A stretch of 62,608 nt of DNA from Bacillota bacterium (GTDB lineage: Bacteria > Bacillota > Clostridia > Christensenellales > CAG-138), in assembly GCA_023435025.1 (NCBI GenBank), contig JAEYSE010000060.1, positions 1 to 62,608 of the forward strand, given 5' to 3'. A program made the translations under genes and the position numbers. Below the pieces are notes generated by a model that ran no database searches, was not told where the DNA came from, and saw only the letters and a program-made list of their open reading frames with translations. Positions 50,543 through 59,843 of the stretch are shown here, in pieces (within the stretch, counting starts at the first letter, position 1; each line of letters opens with the position of its first letter).

Positions 50543-51438
50543 TGCAAACACCCACGCTGTTCCAAATCGTAGCGATGGCGGTATGCCTCCTAGGGAGTAT
50601 CGCCGCGTTCTACGCAAGGGGCAAGATTGTATTGCCCGATCCCGAGGATGAAAGCTTCAAAGCAATCAAGAAAAAGCGCAGGAACTTTATGTTGCTGGGT
50701 TCTGTCTTACTCTGGCTGCTTTCGGGCATATTCTTCGGCCTGTTCCATAGGGAGGCAGAGGCGCTTCATATCAACATCATGGCCGATCAGGTGCCTTTGT
50801 TCGGAAATATTTCCACAAGCACCTCGGTTATATTTGGCTGGTTCGTTATTGTGGTTGTCGCCGTGCTTGCCCTGCTCGCGCGCATATTTGTCATTCCGAA
50901 ATTCAAGGAAGCGCCCGGCGGCCTGCAGGCCTTATTGGAAACCGCTGTGGGCGGCGTGGACGATTTCGTAAAGGAAAAGTTCGGCCACAAGAACCATATC
51001 CTCGCAGAGTACATGTTTGCATTGGCCGTGCTCTATTTGGGCGCCGCCATCATCGAGCTGTTCGGCCAGCGTCCGCCCACGACGGACCTTGTCACCACGC
51101 TCACCTACGCCATCGTTACCTTTTTTATGATTAATTACTATGGCATCAAGAAAAAGGGCGTGGGAGGGCGGTTAAAGAGCTTCGCTTCCCCTAACGCGGT
51201 GATTGCACCCTTCAAGCTCCTTTCAGATATCGCCATTCCCGTTTCGCTGGCCTGCCGTCTTTTTGGCAACATGCTGGGCGGCATGATCGTAATGCACCTG
51301 GTCTACCTGGCCCTTGGCGCGTTCGGCGCGGGGGTGCCTGCGGTGCTGGGGCTATACTTCAACGCCTTCCACCCGGCTATCCAGATATTCATATTCATCA
51401 ATTTATCGCTGACATTTATCGGCGAAGCTGTAGAATAA
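50542..51438 (+). CDS. atpB: ATP synthase F0 subunit a
   Basis: 298 residues, long for subunit a. The essential arginine lies in SLACRLFGNMLGG, and the C-terminal helix FIFINLSLTFIGEAVE matches the family. It has an N-terminal hydrophobic segment and a charged loop before the conserved part. Forms the proton (or sodium) half-channels against the c ring. Confidence 0.96.
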   Translation: MQTPTLFQIVAMAVCLLGSIAAFYARGKIVLPDPEDESFKAIKKKRRNFMLLGSVLLWLLSGIFFGLFHREAEALHINIMADQVPLFGNISTSTSVIFGWFVIVVVAVLALLARIFVIPKFKEAPGGLQALLETAVGGVDDFVKEKFGHKNHILAEYMFALAVLYLGAAIIELFGQRPPTTDLVTTLTYAIVTFFMINYYGIKKKGVGGRLKSFASPNAVIAPFKLLSDIAIPVSLACRLFGNMLGGMIVMHLVYLALGAFGAGVPAVLGLYFNAFHPAIQIFIFINLSLTFIGEAVE

Positions 51439-51468
51439 TCAATTACAATCACTTAGGAGGAACGTATT

Positions 51469-51699
51469 ATGACGAATGTTGGATTGATCGCCATCGGCGC
51501 AGGCTTGGCCGTATTCACGGGTGTTGGCGCAGGCCTTGGTATGGGTATTGCAACCGGCAAGGCGGTGGAGGCTGTAGCGCGGCAGCCCGAAGCCAACGGT
51601 AAAATCAACGCGCTGTTGATACTCGGTCTTGCGTTGACGGAATCGACCGCTATCTACGGCTTCGTTACGGCGCTGGTCATGATATTCACGCTGAAGTAG
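51469..51699 (+). CDS. atpE: ATP synthase F0 subunit c
   Basis: 76 residues, two helices joined by the ARQPEANGKI loop. The ion-binding carboxylate is Glu58 in LTESTAIYGF. Ser59, Thr60 and Tyr63 as found in sodium-binding rings are present, but the glutamine usual in helix 1 of sodium rings is Met25 here, so the coupling ion is uncertain. TAGGAGGAAC precedes ATG 51469. Confidence 0.96.
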   Translation: MTNVGLIAIGAGLAVFTGVGAGLGMGIATGKAVEAVARQPEANGKINALLILGLALTESTAIYGFVTALVMIFTLK

Positions 51700-51713
51700 G
51701 CTAGGGGGTTTGT

Positions 51714-52193
51714 ATGCTGGAGATAAATCCGCTTGATTTTGCATTGCATCTATTGAACATTATCGTGCTGTTCATCATATTGCGCTCCCTGCTGATAAAG
51801 CCGGTGCGCAAGTTCATGGCGGACCGCGAGGCGAAGTTTGCGCGTGAGAGGGAAGCCATAGACAAAACGCGCGCTGAGGCAGACGCCCTCAAATCCCAGT
51901 ACGAAGGGTCCTTAAGCGAGGCAAAAAAGACCGCCGACGAACTGGTGCAGGAACGCCTGAAGCGCGCCGAATGCGAAGCGCAGGAGATTACCGAAAACGC
52001 GCGGCAGGAAGCGCAGCATACGTTGAGCCGTGCGCACACCCAGGCCGTGGCCGAGCGTGACGAGCTGATGCAGCAGCTGCAGGAGCAGACTGCGGTGCTG
52101 GCCGTGGACCTCGCGGGACATATCCTGGAGCGCGAAGTAAGCGCCACGGACAACGAGCGCCTGATCAACGAATTCTTCAAGAAGGTGGGCTAG
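51714..52193 (+). CDS. atpF: ATP synthase F0 subunit b
   Basis: 159 residues. One N-terminal membrane helix (FALHLLNIIVLFIILRSLL) and a long charged coiled coil, the peripheral stalk. Normal length, so it does not carry a fused delta domain. Ends one base before the next gene. Confidence 0.95.
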   Translation: MLEINPLDFALHLLNIIVLFIILRSLLIKPVRKFMADREAKFAREREAIDKTRAEADALKSQYEGSLSEAKKTADELVQERLKRAECEAQEITENARQEAQHTLSRAHTQAVAERDELMQQLQEQTAVLAVDLAGHILEREVSATDNERLINEFFKKVG

Positions 52194-52194
52194 C

Positions 52195-52422
52195 ATGATG
52201 CACAAGGGCGAATTGTACATCGCTGGGCCATACGATGATAAACTCATCGGCAATATAGAGGCGCAGTTCTCTCGTCTTTTGGGCGGCGAGGTCACGTTCG
52301 ACGTACAGCGCGATGAACGCCTGATCGGCGGCTTCCTTGCGATGGTGGACGGCAAGGTGTACGATTCTAGCATTTTGTCCCGCGTAAAGGATGTAGAGCG
52401 CCATCTGTTTGAAAGTGAGTAA
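52195..52422 (+). CDS. atpH: ATP synthase delta subunit, C-terminal domain only
   Basis: 75 residues instead of about 180. The whole sequence aligns with the C-terminal domain of delta: FSRLLGGEVTFDVQRDERLI then GGFLAMVDGKVYDSS. The N-terminal six-helix domain, which holds the top of F1 through alpha, is absent, and atpF ends directly upstream, so there is no room for it and no frameshift is seen. The gene keeps the delta position before atpA. The b-binding half is therefore retained without the alpha-binding half. Confidence 0.85.
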   Translation: MMHKGELYIAGPYDDKLIGNIEAQFSRLLGGEVTFDVQRDERLIGGFLAMVDGKVYDSSILSRVKDVERHLFESE

Positions 52423-52425
52423 GCT

Positions 52426-53934
52426 ATGAGTATGACGGCAAAAGACATCGGCGCAGCTCTGCGGCAGCGGCTTTCAAGCTACCAGAGCAAACCGATCGTA
52501 TACGAATACGGCACGGTGATTTCCGCAGGCGACGGCGTGGTGAAGATTGAAGGCCTTTCCCACAGCCGCTACGGAGAGCTGATCGCCTTTGATAACGACG
52601 TGTTCGGCATGGCCATGAACCTGGAACTGGGCGGCGTAGGCGCGGTTCTTCTAAACGGCGTGGAAGACGTGCACGCGGGCGAGCGGGTACGCTCTACCGG
52701 GCGCGTTGTGGAAGTGCCGGTAGGGGACGAGCTTTTAGGCCGCGTCATTGATCCGCTTGGCCTCCCGCTGGACGCAAAACCGCTCCAGGGCAGCAAATTC
52801 CGGCCCGTCGAATCCCCCGCGCCGCGCATTATTGACCGTCAGGGCGTCAACGAACCGCTGCAGACGGGGTTATTGTGCGTAGACAGTATCATCCCCATCG
52901 GCAAGGGCCAGCGCGAGCTCATTATCGGCGACCGCCAGACGGGTAAATCCACCATCGCCATCGATACCATATTGAATCAGCACGACAAGAACGTGCTGTG
53001 CGTGTACGTGGCCATCGGCCAGAAGGTTTCTACCATTGCGCAGATCCACGAAACGCTTGAAAAAGCGGGCGCGATGAAGTATACCGTCATCGTTGCGGCC
53101 ACCGCGAGCGATTGCGCGGCCATGCAATATATCGCCCCCTATGCGGGCTGCGCCATTGCAGAGCAGTTCATGTACGATGGAAAAGACGCTCTCATTATTT
53201 ATGATGATTTAAGTAAGCATGCGGTCGCGTACCGCGCCATGTCCCTGTTGTTACGCCGTCCCCCGGGACGTGAAGCGTACCCCGGCGACGTATTCTACCT
53301 GCACAGCAGGCTACTCGAGCGCGCGGGGCATTTAAAGGACGAGCTTGGCGGAGGTTCCCTGACGGCGCTGCCTATCGTAGAAACGATGGCGAGCGATATT
53401 TCCGCCTACATCCCCACCAACGTCATCTCCATTACGGACGGGCAGATTTACCTGGAAACGGAGCTGTTCCACGCGGGCGTGCGCCCCGCGGTAAACGTCG
53501 GTCTTTCCGTTTCGCGCGTGGGACGCGCGGCGCAGAGAAAAGCCATGCGCAAGGTGTCGGGCAAATTACGACTGACGCTTGCGCAGTACCGTGAATTGCA
53601 GATATTCGCGCAGTTCGGTTCGGATATCGACCCGACGACAAAGCGGATTTTAGACGACGGCGACCGGCTCTCCGAAACATTGAAGCAAAAGCAGCATGAG
53701 CCGCTTTCGCTTTGTGAACAGGTGCTGCTGCTGTTGTCCGCCACAAGCGACGTCATCAAAAAAATCCCCGTAAGCGAAGTCCGCTCCTTCAACGCGGGGC
53801 TCATTGCATACGCCCACCGGGAATTTGACGACGCCATGTGCGAAATAGAGACGGGCTATGACCTCACGGATGAAACGCGCGCGACGCTCTTAGATTGCAT
53901 CCGGGAATATGCGCAGAGCATAAAGGCGGTGTAG
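52426..53934 (+). CDS. atpA: ATP synthase F1 subunit alpha
   Basis: 502 residues. P-loop GDRQTGKST, the SVSRVGRAAQ signature and the N-terminal helix DIGAALRQRLSSY before the beta crown. The N-terminal helix normally contacts the delta N-terminal domain, which is missing in this operon. ATG 52426 sits four bases after the delta gene. Confidence 0.97.
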   Translation: MSMTAKDIGAALRQRLSSYQSKPIVYEYGTVISAGDGVVKIEGLSHSRYGELIAFDNDVFGMAMNLELGGVGAVLLNGVEDVHAGERVRSTGRVVEVPVGDELLGRVIDPLGLPLDAKPLQGSKFRPVESPAPRIIDRQGVNEPLQTGLLCVDSIIPIGKGQRELIIGDRQTGKSTIAIDTILNQHDKNVLCVYVAIGQKVSTIAQIHETLEKAGAMKYTVIVAATASDCAAMQYIAPYAGCAIAEQFMYDGKDALIIYDDLSKHAVAYRAMSLLLRRPPGREAYPGDVFYLHSRLLERAGHLKDELGGGSLTALPIVETMASDISAYIPTNVISITDGQIYLETELFHAGVRPAVNVGLSVSRVGRAAQRKAMRKVSGKLRLTLAQYRELQIFAQFGSDIDPTTKRILDDGDRLSETLKQKQHEPLSLCEQVLLLLSATSDVIKKIPVSEVRSFNAGLIAYAHREFDDAMCEIETGYDLTDETRATLLDCIREYAQSIKAV

Positions 53935-53935
53935 C

Positions 53936-54814
53936 ATGCCCAGCATGAGCGACATCCGCTTCCACATCAAAAGTGTGAAGCAAACGCGGCAGATCACCAA
54001 CGCCATGCATCTTGTTTCCGCCGCGCGCATGCGCCGGGCATTGAGAGGCATTGAGCAGAACAGGCTGTATTTTTACCGTGCCGTGGACGTCATGCAGGAT
54101 ATCCTCGCCCATTCCGGGGACACGACCCACCCGTACATCCAAATGCGGGAGGACGCAAAGAAAGCCGCCTATATTGTGGTGGCGGGCGAAAAGGGCCTTT
54201 CCGGTTCCTACAACCACGACGTCCTTGCGTTAGCGGATAAAAGCATGGCAAGCCGCAGTGTGGTGCAGGTGTTTACAGTGGGCAACGTAGCGGCACAGCA
54301 CTTTATGCGCCGCGGCGTTACGGTCAACGAAAGCTTCGCGCATATCGCGGAGGACCCCTCCGTCAATACCGCGCGAAGAATCGTCACCATATTGATGGAG
54401 ATGTACGACAAAGGGGAGATCGACGAGGTCCGCATCGTATACACGCACTTTGTCAATTCCCTGGTGCACGAGCCCACCGACCGGAAGCTTTTGCCGCTTG
54501 AACTAGCTGATTTTATTCCCGAACGCGCTGTGCCCGAGGATCGATCGGAGATGCTTTACGATCCCTCGCCTTTGGAAGTGTTTGAGGGGCTTGTGCCGCA
54601 GTTCATGATCGGCTTTGTATACGGTGCCATGGTACACGCCTATGCCAGCGAAAACTACGCGCGCATGGCCGCCATGGAAAACGCCACCCGAAGCGCGGAT
54701 GAAATGATAGAAAAGCTCACCCAGCAATACCATTCCGTTCGCCAGCTTTCCATTACCAACGAACTTGCGGAGATCGTGGGCGCCGCGAACGCATTTGACC
54801 CGGAGGATAGGTAA
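53936..54814 (+). CDS. atpG: ATP synthase F1 subunit gamma
   Basis: 292 residues. The rotor shaft: N-terminal helix SDIRFHIKSVKQTRQITNAM and C-terminal helix RMAAMENATRSADEMIEKL. One base separates it from atpA and none from atpD. Confidence 0.96.
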   Translation: MPSMSDIRFHIKSVKQTRQITNAMHLVSAARMRRALRGIEQNRLYFYRAVDVMQDILAHSGDTTHPYIQMREDAKKAAYIVVAGEKGLSGSYNHDVLALADKSMASRSVVQVFTVGNVAAQHFMRRGVTVNESFAHIAEDPSVNTARRIVTILMEMYDKGEIDEVRIVYTHFVNSLVHEPTDRKLLPLELADFIPERAVPEDRSEMLYDPSPLEVFEGLVPQFMIGFVYGAMVHAYASENYARMAAMENATRSADEMIEKLTQQYHSVRQLSITNELAEIVGAANAFDPEDR

Positions 54815-56218
54815 ATGACTGAAAAGAATTTTCGGGGTTCCATTATAAAAATCGCCGGGCCTGTGCTTGACGTGCGGTTTGAGAAGGGGTTTGAGCCTGT
54901 GCTCAATACGCTTTTGAAAACCGTGACTGAGCCGCCCATCCATATGGAAGTCGCTCAGCACGCGGGCCCGGGCGTGGTACGCGCCATTGCACTTGAAGCC
55001 ACGGAAGGCCTCTGCTGCGGCACGGAAGTACTCAATACCGGCGGCGGCATCACTGTGCCGGTGGGGGAGACCGTTTTGGGCCGCGTCATCGACTCGCTGG
55101 GAAGGCCCATCGACGGCAAAGGCGAAATTGATGCGCCGCGCCGCGCCATCCACCAGCCGCCACCGTCGTTTGTGATGCAGCGCCCTTCCACCACGCTGTT
55201 TGAAACCGGCATCAAGGTCATCGATCTTCTGGCCCCCTATCCGGTGGGCGGCAAGATCGGCCTGTTTGGCGGCGCGGGCGTGGGCAAGACGGTGCTCATC
55301 ATGGAGCTGATGCACAATATCGCTAAGAACCGCGGCGGCTACTCTGTATTCACCGGCGTAGGCGAACGCAGCCGCGAGGGCACGGAGCTGATTGCGGACA
55401 TGCATGAATCCGGCGTTATCAACCGTACCTCTCTCGCATTCGGCCAGATGAACGAACCCCCGGGATCGCGTATGCGCGTGGCACTTTCCGGATTGACCAT
55501 GGCCGAATACCTGCGCGATGAAATGCATCAGGACGTGCTTTTGTTTATAGACAACATATTCCGTTACGTCCAGGCGGGCAACGAGGTTTCGGCGCTTTTA
55601 GGGCGCATGCCCTCCGCTGTCGGCTACCAGCCGACGCTTGCGACCGAGCTTGGCGATTTGCAGGAGCGCATCGCCAGCACCCCACGCGGCTCCATCACGT
55701 CCGTACAGGCGGTATATGTCCCCGCGGACGATTTGACGGACCCCGCGCCCGCCACTATATTCTCGCATCTGGACGCGACGACGGTGCTTTCCCGCTCCAT
55801 TGCGGAAATCGGCATTTACCCGGCGGTGGACCCGCTGGCTTCCACCTCGCGCATATTGGAGCCCGCCATCGTGGGCGAGCGGCATTATTCCGTTGCGCGC
55901 CGCGTGCAGGAATGCCTGCAGCGCTACCATGAGCTGCAGGACATCATCGCCATACTGGGTATGGATGAGCTTTCGGACGAGGATAAGCTGACGGTTTACC
56001 GTGCAAGAAAGCTGCAGAATTTCCTTTCCCAGCCGCTGCATGTGGCGGAAGCCTTCACGGGCGAGCCCGGCCGCTTTGTAACACTGGAGCAGACAGTCTC
56101 CGGGTTTGGTGACATTGTGGAGGGAAAGGTGGACGATATCCCCGAATCCATGTTCCTGATGTCCGGCACGCTCGACGAGGTGCGCGAAAAGTACAGGGAG
56201 ATGCAAAAACATGCCTAA
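54815..56218 (+). CDS. atpD: ATP synthase F1 subunit beta
   Basis: 467 residues. Catalytic subunit: P-loop GGAGVGKTVLIM, GERSREG with the catalytic glutamate, ALSGLTMAEYLRDE and the DELSDEDK (DELSEED-type) motif. Overlaps atpC by eight bases. Confidence 0.98.
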   Translation: MTEKNFRGSIIKIAGPVLDVRFEKGFEPVLNTLLKTVTEPPIHMEVAQHAGPGVVRAIALEATEGLCCGTEVLNTGGGITVPVGETVLGRVIDSLGRPIDGKGEIDAPRRAIHQPPPSFVMQRPSTTLFETGIKVIDLLAPYPVGGKIGLFGGAGVGKTVLIMELMHNIAKNRGGYSVFTGVGERSREGTELIADMHESGVINRTSLAFGQMNEPPGSRMRVALSGLTMAEYLRDEMHQDVLLFIDNIFRYVQAGNEVSALLGRMPSAVGYQPTLATELGDLQERIASTPRGSITSVQAVYVPADDLTDPAPATIFSHLDATTVLSRSIAEIGIYPAVDPLASTSRILEPAIVGERHYSVARRVQECLQRYHELQDIIAILGMDELSDEDKLTVYRARKLQNFLSQPLHVAEAFTGEPGRFVTLEQTVSGFGDIVEGKVDDIPESMFLMSGTLDEVREKYREMQKHA

Positions 56219-56627
56219 GCCCTTCCGCTTGATGGTTTTAACGCCCGAGCGCGAGTTCTATAACGGCGAAGCGTACTCCGTAACGGTAAACACCATCGCG
56301 GGGCATATCGGTGTGCTTGCAGACCATATTCCCATGGTCACAGTGCTCACCGTAGGCGAGCTTTTGATCCGCGTAGGCGACGAAGCAAAAACCGCGTTCC
56401 ATTCCGAAGGCTTTATGGAGGTCCGAACGGACGGCGTCATCATACTCTGCCAGGCCTGCGAATGGCCGGAGGAAATCGACGCCGAACGCGCTCAAAAAGC
56501 GGAAGAGCGCGCCCGCAAGCGGCTAAGCCATATCGAAAGCGAGCTTGCCTCCTCCCGCTCCAAGGTCGCGCTGATGCGCGCCATCACGCGGCAGAAGGTG
56601 AAGGGCTTAAGCAACAAGAATATGTAG
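56211..56627 (+). CDS. atpC: ATP synthase F1 subunit epsilon
   Basis: 138 residues. N-terminal beta sandwich (RLMVLTPEREFYNGEAYSV; GHIGVLADHIPMVTVL) and C-terminal helical hairpin that can inhibit rotation. Last gene of the operon, followed by a terminator. Confidence 0.95.
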   Translation: MPKPFRLMVLTPEREFYNGEAYSVTVNTIAGHIGVLADHIPMVTVLTVGELLIRVGDEAKTAFHSEGFMEVRTDGVIILCQACEWPEEIDAERAQKAEERARKRLSHIESELASSRSKVALMRAITRQKVKGLSNKNM

Positions 56628-56633
56628 CAAACA

Positions 56634-56660
56634 AAAAGTGGCGCAAGCCACTTTTATTTT
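56634..56660 (+). terminator. ATP synthase operon terminator
   Basis: AAAAGTGGC-GCAA-GCCACTTTT followed by ATTTT, just after atpC. Confidence 0.88.
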
Positions 56661-56716
56661 CTACTTTTACGAGGGTTTGCCATTTCTCTGGTGAAGGCCA
56701 ATCGGTTTTGTTCGCT

Positions 56717-57811
56717 CTATTTCATCAAAGAAGCCCGCCGCTCCAGCTGATCCACCAGCGCCTGAAAACGGAGGTTCTTTTCAAAAAACGCGCAACCGCG
56801 CAGTTCCTTTGCAAATTCCAAAAAGGCGGTCTTCATCGCAGTGGTGTGCGAAATAGCGGAGCCTGTCGTGTTCATATGCCCGAAATACGTGCTGTTTGAA
56901 AAATCATATTCTTCGCTCCACGCCCCCGCGCAATCCACAAAGCCCGCGAGCGCATTGACCATCGCTTCTTCCTGCTGCTGCTCTTTATAATGCTGTACAA
57001 GGGAAAGGTAAGCGTTCAACTGCATTCCCGGCATGTTCTCCAGTTCAAACAATTCCACAATATGCAGGATGCTGTTCTGATACCGTAAAAACTGTTCCGT
57101 GCGCCCGGCAGTCCTTGCAATTTCGGCAAGGCCAAGGAGCGCCGTTTGGCAGCCATGTATGCCGCGAAACAGGCACCTCTGGTAAATGTCCTCCGCCTTC
57201 TCTGTTTCGCCTTTCTTGAAATAAATCACGGCCAGAGTCGGGTCAACTTCACCATCCAGCCCGTCCATGCAGGCGCGTAATTGTTCTTCGGCAAGGTCAA
57301 GCCTGCCGCTCCTTAAGTAAATTGCCGTAAGCATGCGCTGCGCAACAGCGCGCAGCTTGGAATCATTGGATGTCGCGGCAGGCTTGCAAAGCTCCAGAGC
57401 GGCCTTTAAATATTCTTGCTCCTCTTCTTTTTGCGCGCCAGAAATGTACATGGGAATGAGCGTACCAATGTGCAGCTTTAGCGCAATATCATTTGGATAC
57501 CGGTCCAAGTACTCCCGGCACACCGCGTATCCTTGCTGAAAAGACGCCTTGTCCAATACGGCGGCGCACTCTGTGAAAATGCGGTCCAATTCTTCCGGGC
57601 CAAGCTCCGCTGCAAAGCCAAAAAGACCGTCAACGCTTGTTTCGAGCTGCCGGGCAATCGAAGGCAGCAGTGTAATATCTGGATAGCTCTTTCCGCTTTC
57701 CCATTTGGATACTGCGGCTATGGATACGCCCACCGCAAGCGCCAGGTCCTGCTGCGTCATGTTCCGCTGCTTGCGAAGCTGCCTGATAACCTGCCCAATG
57801 AATAATTCCAT
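56717..57811 (-). CDS. XRE-type transcriptional regulator with TPR-like domain
   Basis: 364 residues. N-terminal helix-turn-helix IRQLRKQRNMTQQDLALAVG and SIAAVSKWESGKSYPDI, then helical TPR-like repeats over the rest. Such proteins often respond to a peptide or metabolite bound in the repeat domain. No obvious target gene; it points away from the GntR gene upstream and converges on the ATP synthase operon. Confidence 0.85.
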   Translation of the reverse strand: MELFIGQVIRQLRKQRNMTQQDLALAVGVSIAAVSKWESGKSYPDITLLPSIARQLETSVDGLFGFAAELGPEELDRIFTECAAVLDKASFQQGYAVCREYLDRYPNDIALKLHIGTLIPMYISGAQKEEEQEYLKAALELCKPAATSNDSKLRAVAQRMLTAIYLRSGRLDLAEEQLRACMDGLDGEVDPTLAVIYFKKGETEKAEDIYQRCLFRGIHGCQTALLGLAEIARTAGRTEQFLRYQNSILHIVELFELENMPGMQLNAYLSLVQHYKEQQQEEAMVNALAGFVDCAGAWSEEYDFSNSTYFGHMNTTGSAISHTTAMKTAFLEFAKELRGCAFFEKNLRFQALVDQLERRASLMK

Positions 57812-57944
57812 GCCGTATCCACCGTCCCTCTTGCAAGACTATATCGCGTATTCCTGAAAGGTACAAGCGAATGGTGTGCAAAAAAGCCGCGGGAAATTTA
57901 ACCGAAGGTTAAACGGAAACAGTCAGAGCTGACTGAACAGTGCC

Positions 57945-58652
57945 CTACTCGCTGTAAATCTGCTGAGGGCCGATGACGCAGGCGGCAATGGCAGCCTCAA
58001 TCACCTGTTCCGCCAAAGCGATATCGCGCCGTTCAATGGCTTCTAACAGCCGCGCCGCATTCTGGTGCAGCGCCGCCACGCCGTACTTGATGCAGAAGCG
58101 TTCCCACAGGCTCAATATCGGTGCCTTGAAAGAATAATAGATGAGCGGCACGAGCGTATTGCCGGAAATCAGTGCGAGCTCATGGTGGAAGGAGAATACC
58201 GCCTCCGCCGCATGCTCAGGCGTTTGCGCAGCTTTTAAGGTTTCCGCATACGCTCGAAGCCTCGCGATCTCTTCCTCTGTGACCTTGGGGATGGCAAGCT
58301 GCGCCACCAAACGGTCCAGCACTTCCTTAATTTCCAATATAGACCGAATATCGTCCCGCTGCAGCCGCCCGCCATTGTATTTCATAATGGAAAGCAGCGT
58401 GTCCGCCGTACCCTTACGCCGGTAATCCGCCACAAATGTGCCGATACGCGGGCGCACCTCCAGAAAGCCCTTGCTTTCCATTTCATTGATGCCCGAGTTG
58501 ACCACGGCACGGCTGATTTGCATGCTCCGCGCCAGCTCCCGTTCCGGTGGGAGCTGTGTGCCGATTGTAAGCCGCCCCGATAAAATCATGTGCTCGAGTT
58601 CCTGTACAAACAGCTCCTTGAGCGAAGGAGCGTTAAGCTTCGCAAATTGCAT
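57945..58652 (-). CDS. GntR-family (FadR subgroup) transcriptional regulator
   Basis: 235 residues. Winged helix QLPPERELARSMQISRAVVN at the N terminus and an all-helical FCD ligand domain (ILEIKEVLDRLVAQLA, then FHHELALISGN with metal-ligand-type histidines). GGGAGG precedes ATG 58652. Divergent from the DUF5692-hypB operon, whose promoter carries a FadR-type operator, so it very likely regulates that operon and responds to a small organic acid or similar ligand. Confidence 0.88.
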   Translation of the reverse strand: MQFAKLNAPSLKELFVQELEHMILSGRLTIGTQLPPERELARSMQISRAVVNSGINEMESKGFLEVRPRIGTFVADYRRKGTADTLLSIMKYNGGRLQRDDIRSILEIKEVLDRLVAQLAIPKVTEEEIARLRAYAETLKAAQTPEHAAEAVFSFHHELALISGNTLVPLIYYSFKAPILSLWERFCIKYGVAALHQNAARLLEAIERRDIALAEQVIEAAIAACVIGPQQIYSE

Positions 58653-58771
58653 CGGTTTACCTCCCTGTCTGTGGTTCAGCCACATACCAGTAGTATTTTA
58701 GCACGGATATCTGCAAAAAACAATTGCCCGCCCCTTTTGTCAAACGCACAATATATGCCGGCTTATTTTGA

Positions 58772-58826
58772 TTGACGCAGAATTAACAATTATGATATAC
58801 TGTGTCTGCAATCTGGTCCAACCAGA
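58772..58826 (+). promoter_or_regulatory. promoter and GntR operator of the DUF5692-hypB operon
   Basis: TTGACG (58772-58777), 18-bp spacer, TATACT (58796-58801), then the perfect inverted repeat TCTGGT-CCA-ACCAGA (58812-58826). Its core TGGTnnnACCA is the classic FadR-subfamily half-site pair. Located just after the predicted start point, it should block transcription when occupied. Confidence 0.7.
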
Positions 58827-58911
58827 ATGACACATCCGCTCTGCCGTATGAACGGCAGCATATCCAGTTATTCTGCCCTACATGTAATAACAGTCAAGGA
58901 GGGTTCCAAAA

Positions 58912-59820
58912 ATGTTTTTATTTGAAGCGATCCCCTGGTATACCTGGCTGATGTTCTTAGGCGTAACGCTCGGACTCATATTGCTCAATGAATTTTCCCG
59001 CATCAACAAATGGACGGCGCTCGCCTGCTTTTTTCTACTGCCGCTTGCGCTGACCATATTCGTGTGGCCCAATACGGCGGGGGAAGGCTCCAGCACCGGG
59101 ACCTGGTTCCACTGGGTCAAGGTATATTCCGCGCTTGCGGGGTGCCTGGGCTTCCTGCTCATCCGCATGGTTCCGAAAGTGGAAAAAAGCAAATTCCGCG
59201 TCATATTCCCTCCGCTCATACTCGCCATCAACATATTAGAGGCCTGCCTTCGCGATTTTGAGTGCTTCAGCCTCAACGGCATTGTGGACGGCGTCATGAT
59301 GGTGGGAGGTCCCTGGAACATCATGAACGGCATTGCCGGTATATTGAACATCGTCACGATTTCGGGCTGCATGGGCATTTACGTAAGCCAGGACAAACGG
59401 CGGGACATGATGTGGCCGGATATGCTGTGGTTCTGGGTGATCGCTTATGACCTTTGGAACTTCACGTATGTGTACAACTGCGTGTCCGATCATTCCTTCT
59501 ACGCGGGCGCGGCGCTTTTGATCGCCCCCACGCTTGCGGCGTTCTTGATCAAAAAAGGCGCATGGTTGCAGCACCGGGCGCACACGCTGGCGTTCTGGAT
59601 GATGTTCACCATGGCGTTCCCCGCGTTTGTGGACGATACCATATTCGCGGTCAAAGCCAGCCATGACCCCGCGGCGCTCTTTATCGTAAGCGCGCTTTCG
59701 CTTGCGGCCAATATTGCGGTGCTCGTCTACGCCGCCTACCGCGTGCGCAAGTATAAGCTGAACCCGCTCAAACAGGAGCTGTATACGGACCTTGGGGTTT
59801 ACAAAGAAGTTGCGGCATGA
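58912..59820 (+). CDS. DUF5692-like integral membrane protein
   Basis: 302 residues, about eight to nine hydrophobic helices, no signal peptide. Contains conserved-looking polar residues within helices (ILEACLRDFECF, GPWNIMNGIAGI, WFWVIAYDLWNFTYVYNCVSD split, FVDDTIFAVKASHD). I recognise it as the DUF5692 family, whose function is unknown. AAGGAGGG precedes ATG 58912. It is the first gene of the GntR-controlled operon and is separated from hypB by a repeat element. It may be a transporter or sensor for the metabolite handled by the downstream enzyme (inference). Confidence 0.75.
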   Translation: MFLFEAIPWYTWLMFLGVTLGLILLNEFSRINKWTALACFFLLPLALTIFVWPNTAGEGSSTGTWFHWVKVYSALAGCLGFLLIRMVPKVEKSKFRVIFPPLILAINILEACLRDFECFSLNGIVDGVMMVGGPWNIMNGIAGILNIVTISGCMGIYVSQDKRRDMMWPDMLWFWVIAYDLWNFTYVYNCVSDHSFYAGAALLIAPTLAAFLIKKGAWLQHRAHTLAFWMMFTMAFPAFVDDTIFAVKASHDPAALFIVSALSLAANIAVLVYAAYRVRKYKLNPLKQELYTDLGVYKEVAA

Positions 59821-59843
59821 CGCGGGGCAACAGATTTTAAACA

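Noticed and set aside
52195..52422. Frameshifted full-length delta gene
   Set aside because: The upstream gene atpF is complete and ends one base before, leaving no sequence that could encode the missing domain.
54503..55528. 341-codon minus-strand frame across atpG and atpD
   Set aside because: Antisense shadow of two clear ATP synthase genes in GC-rich sequence.
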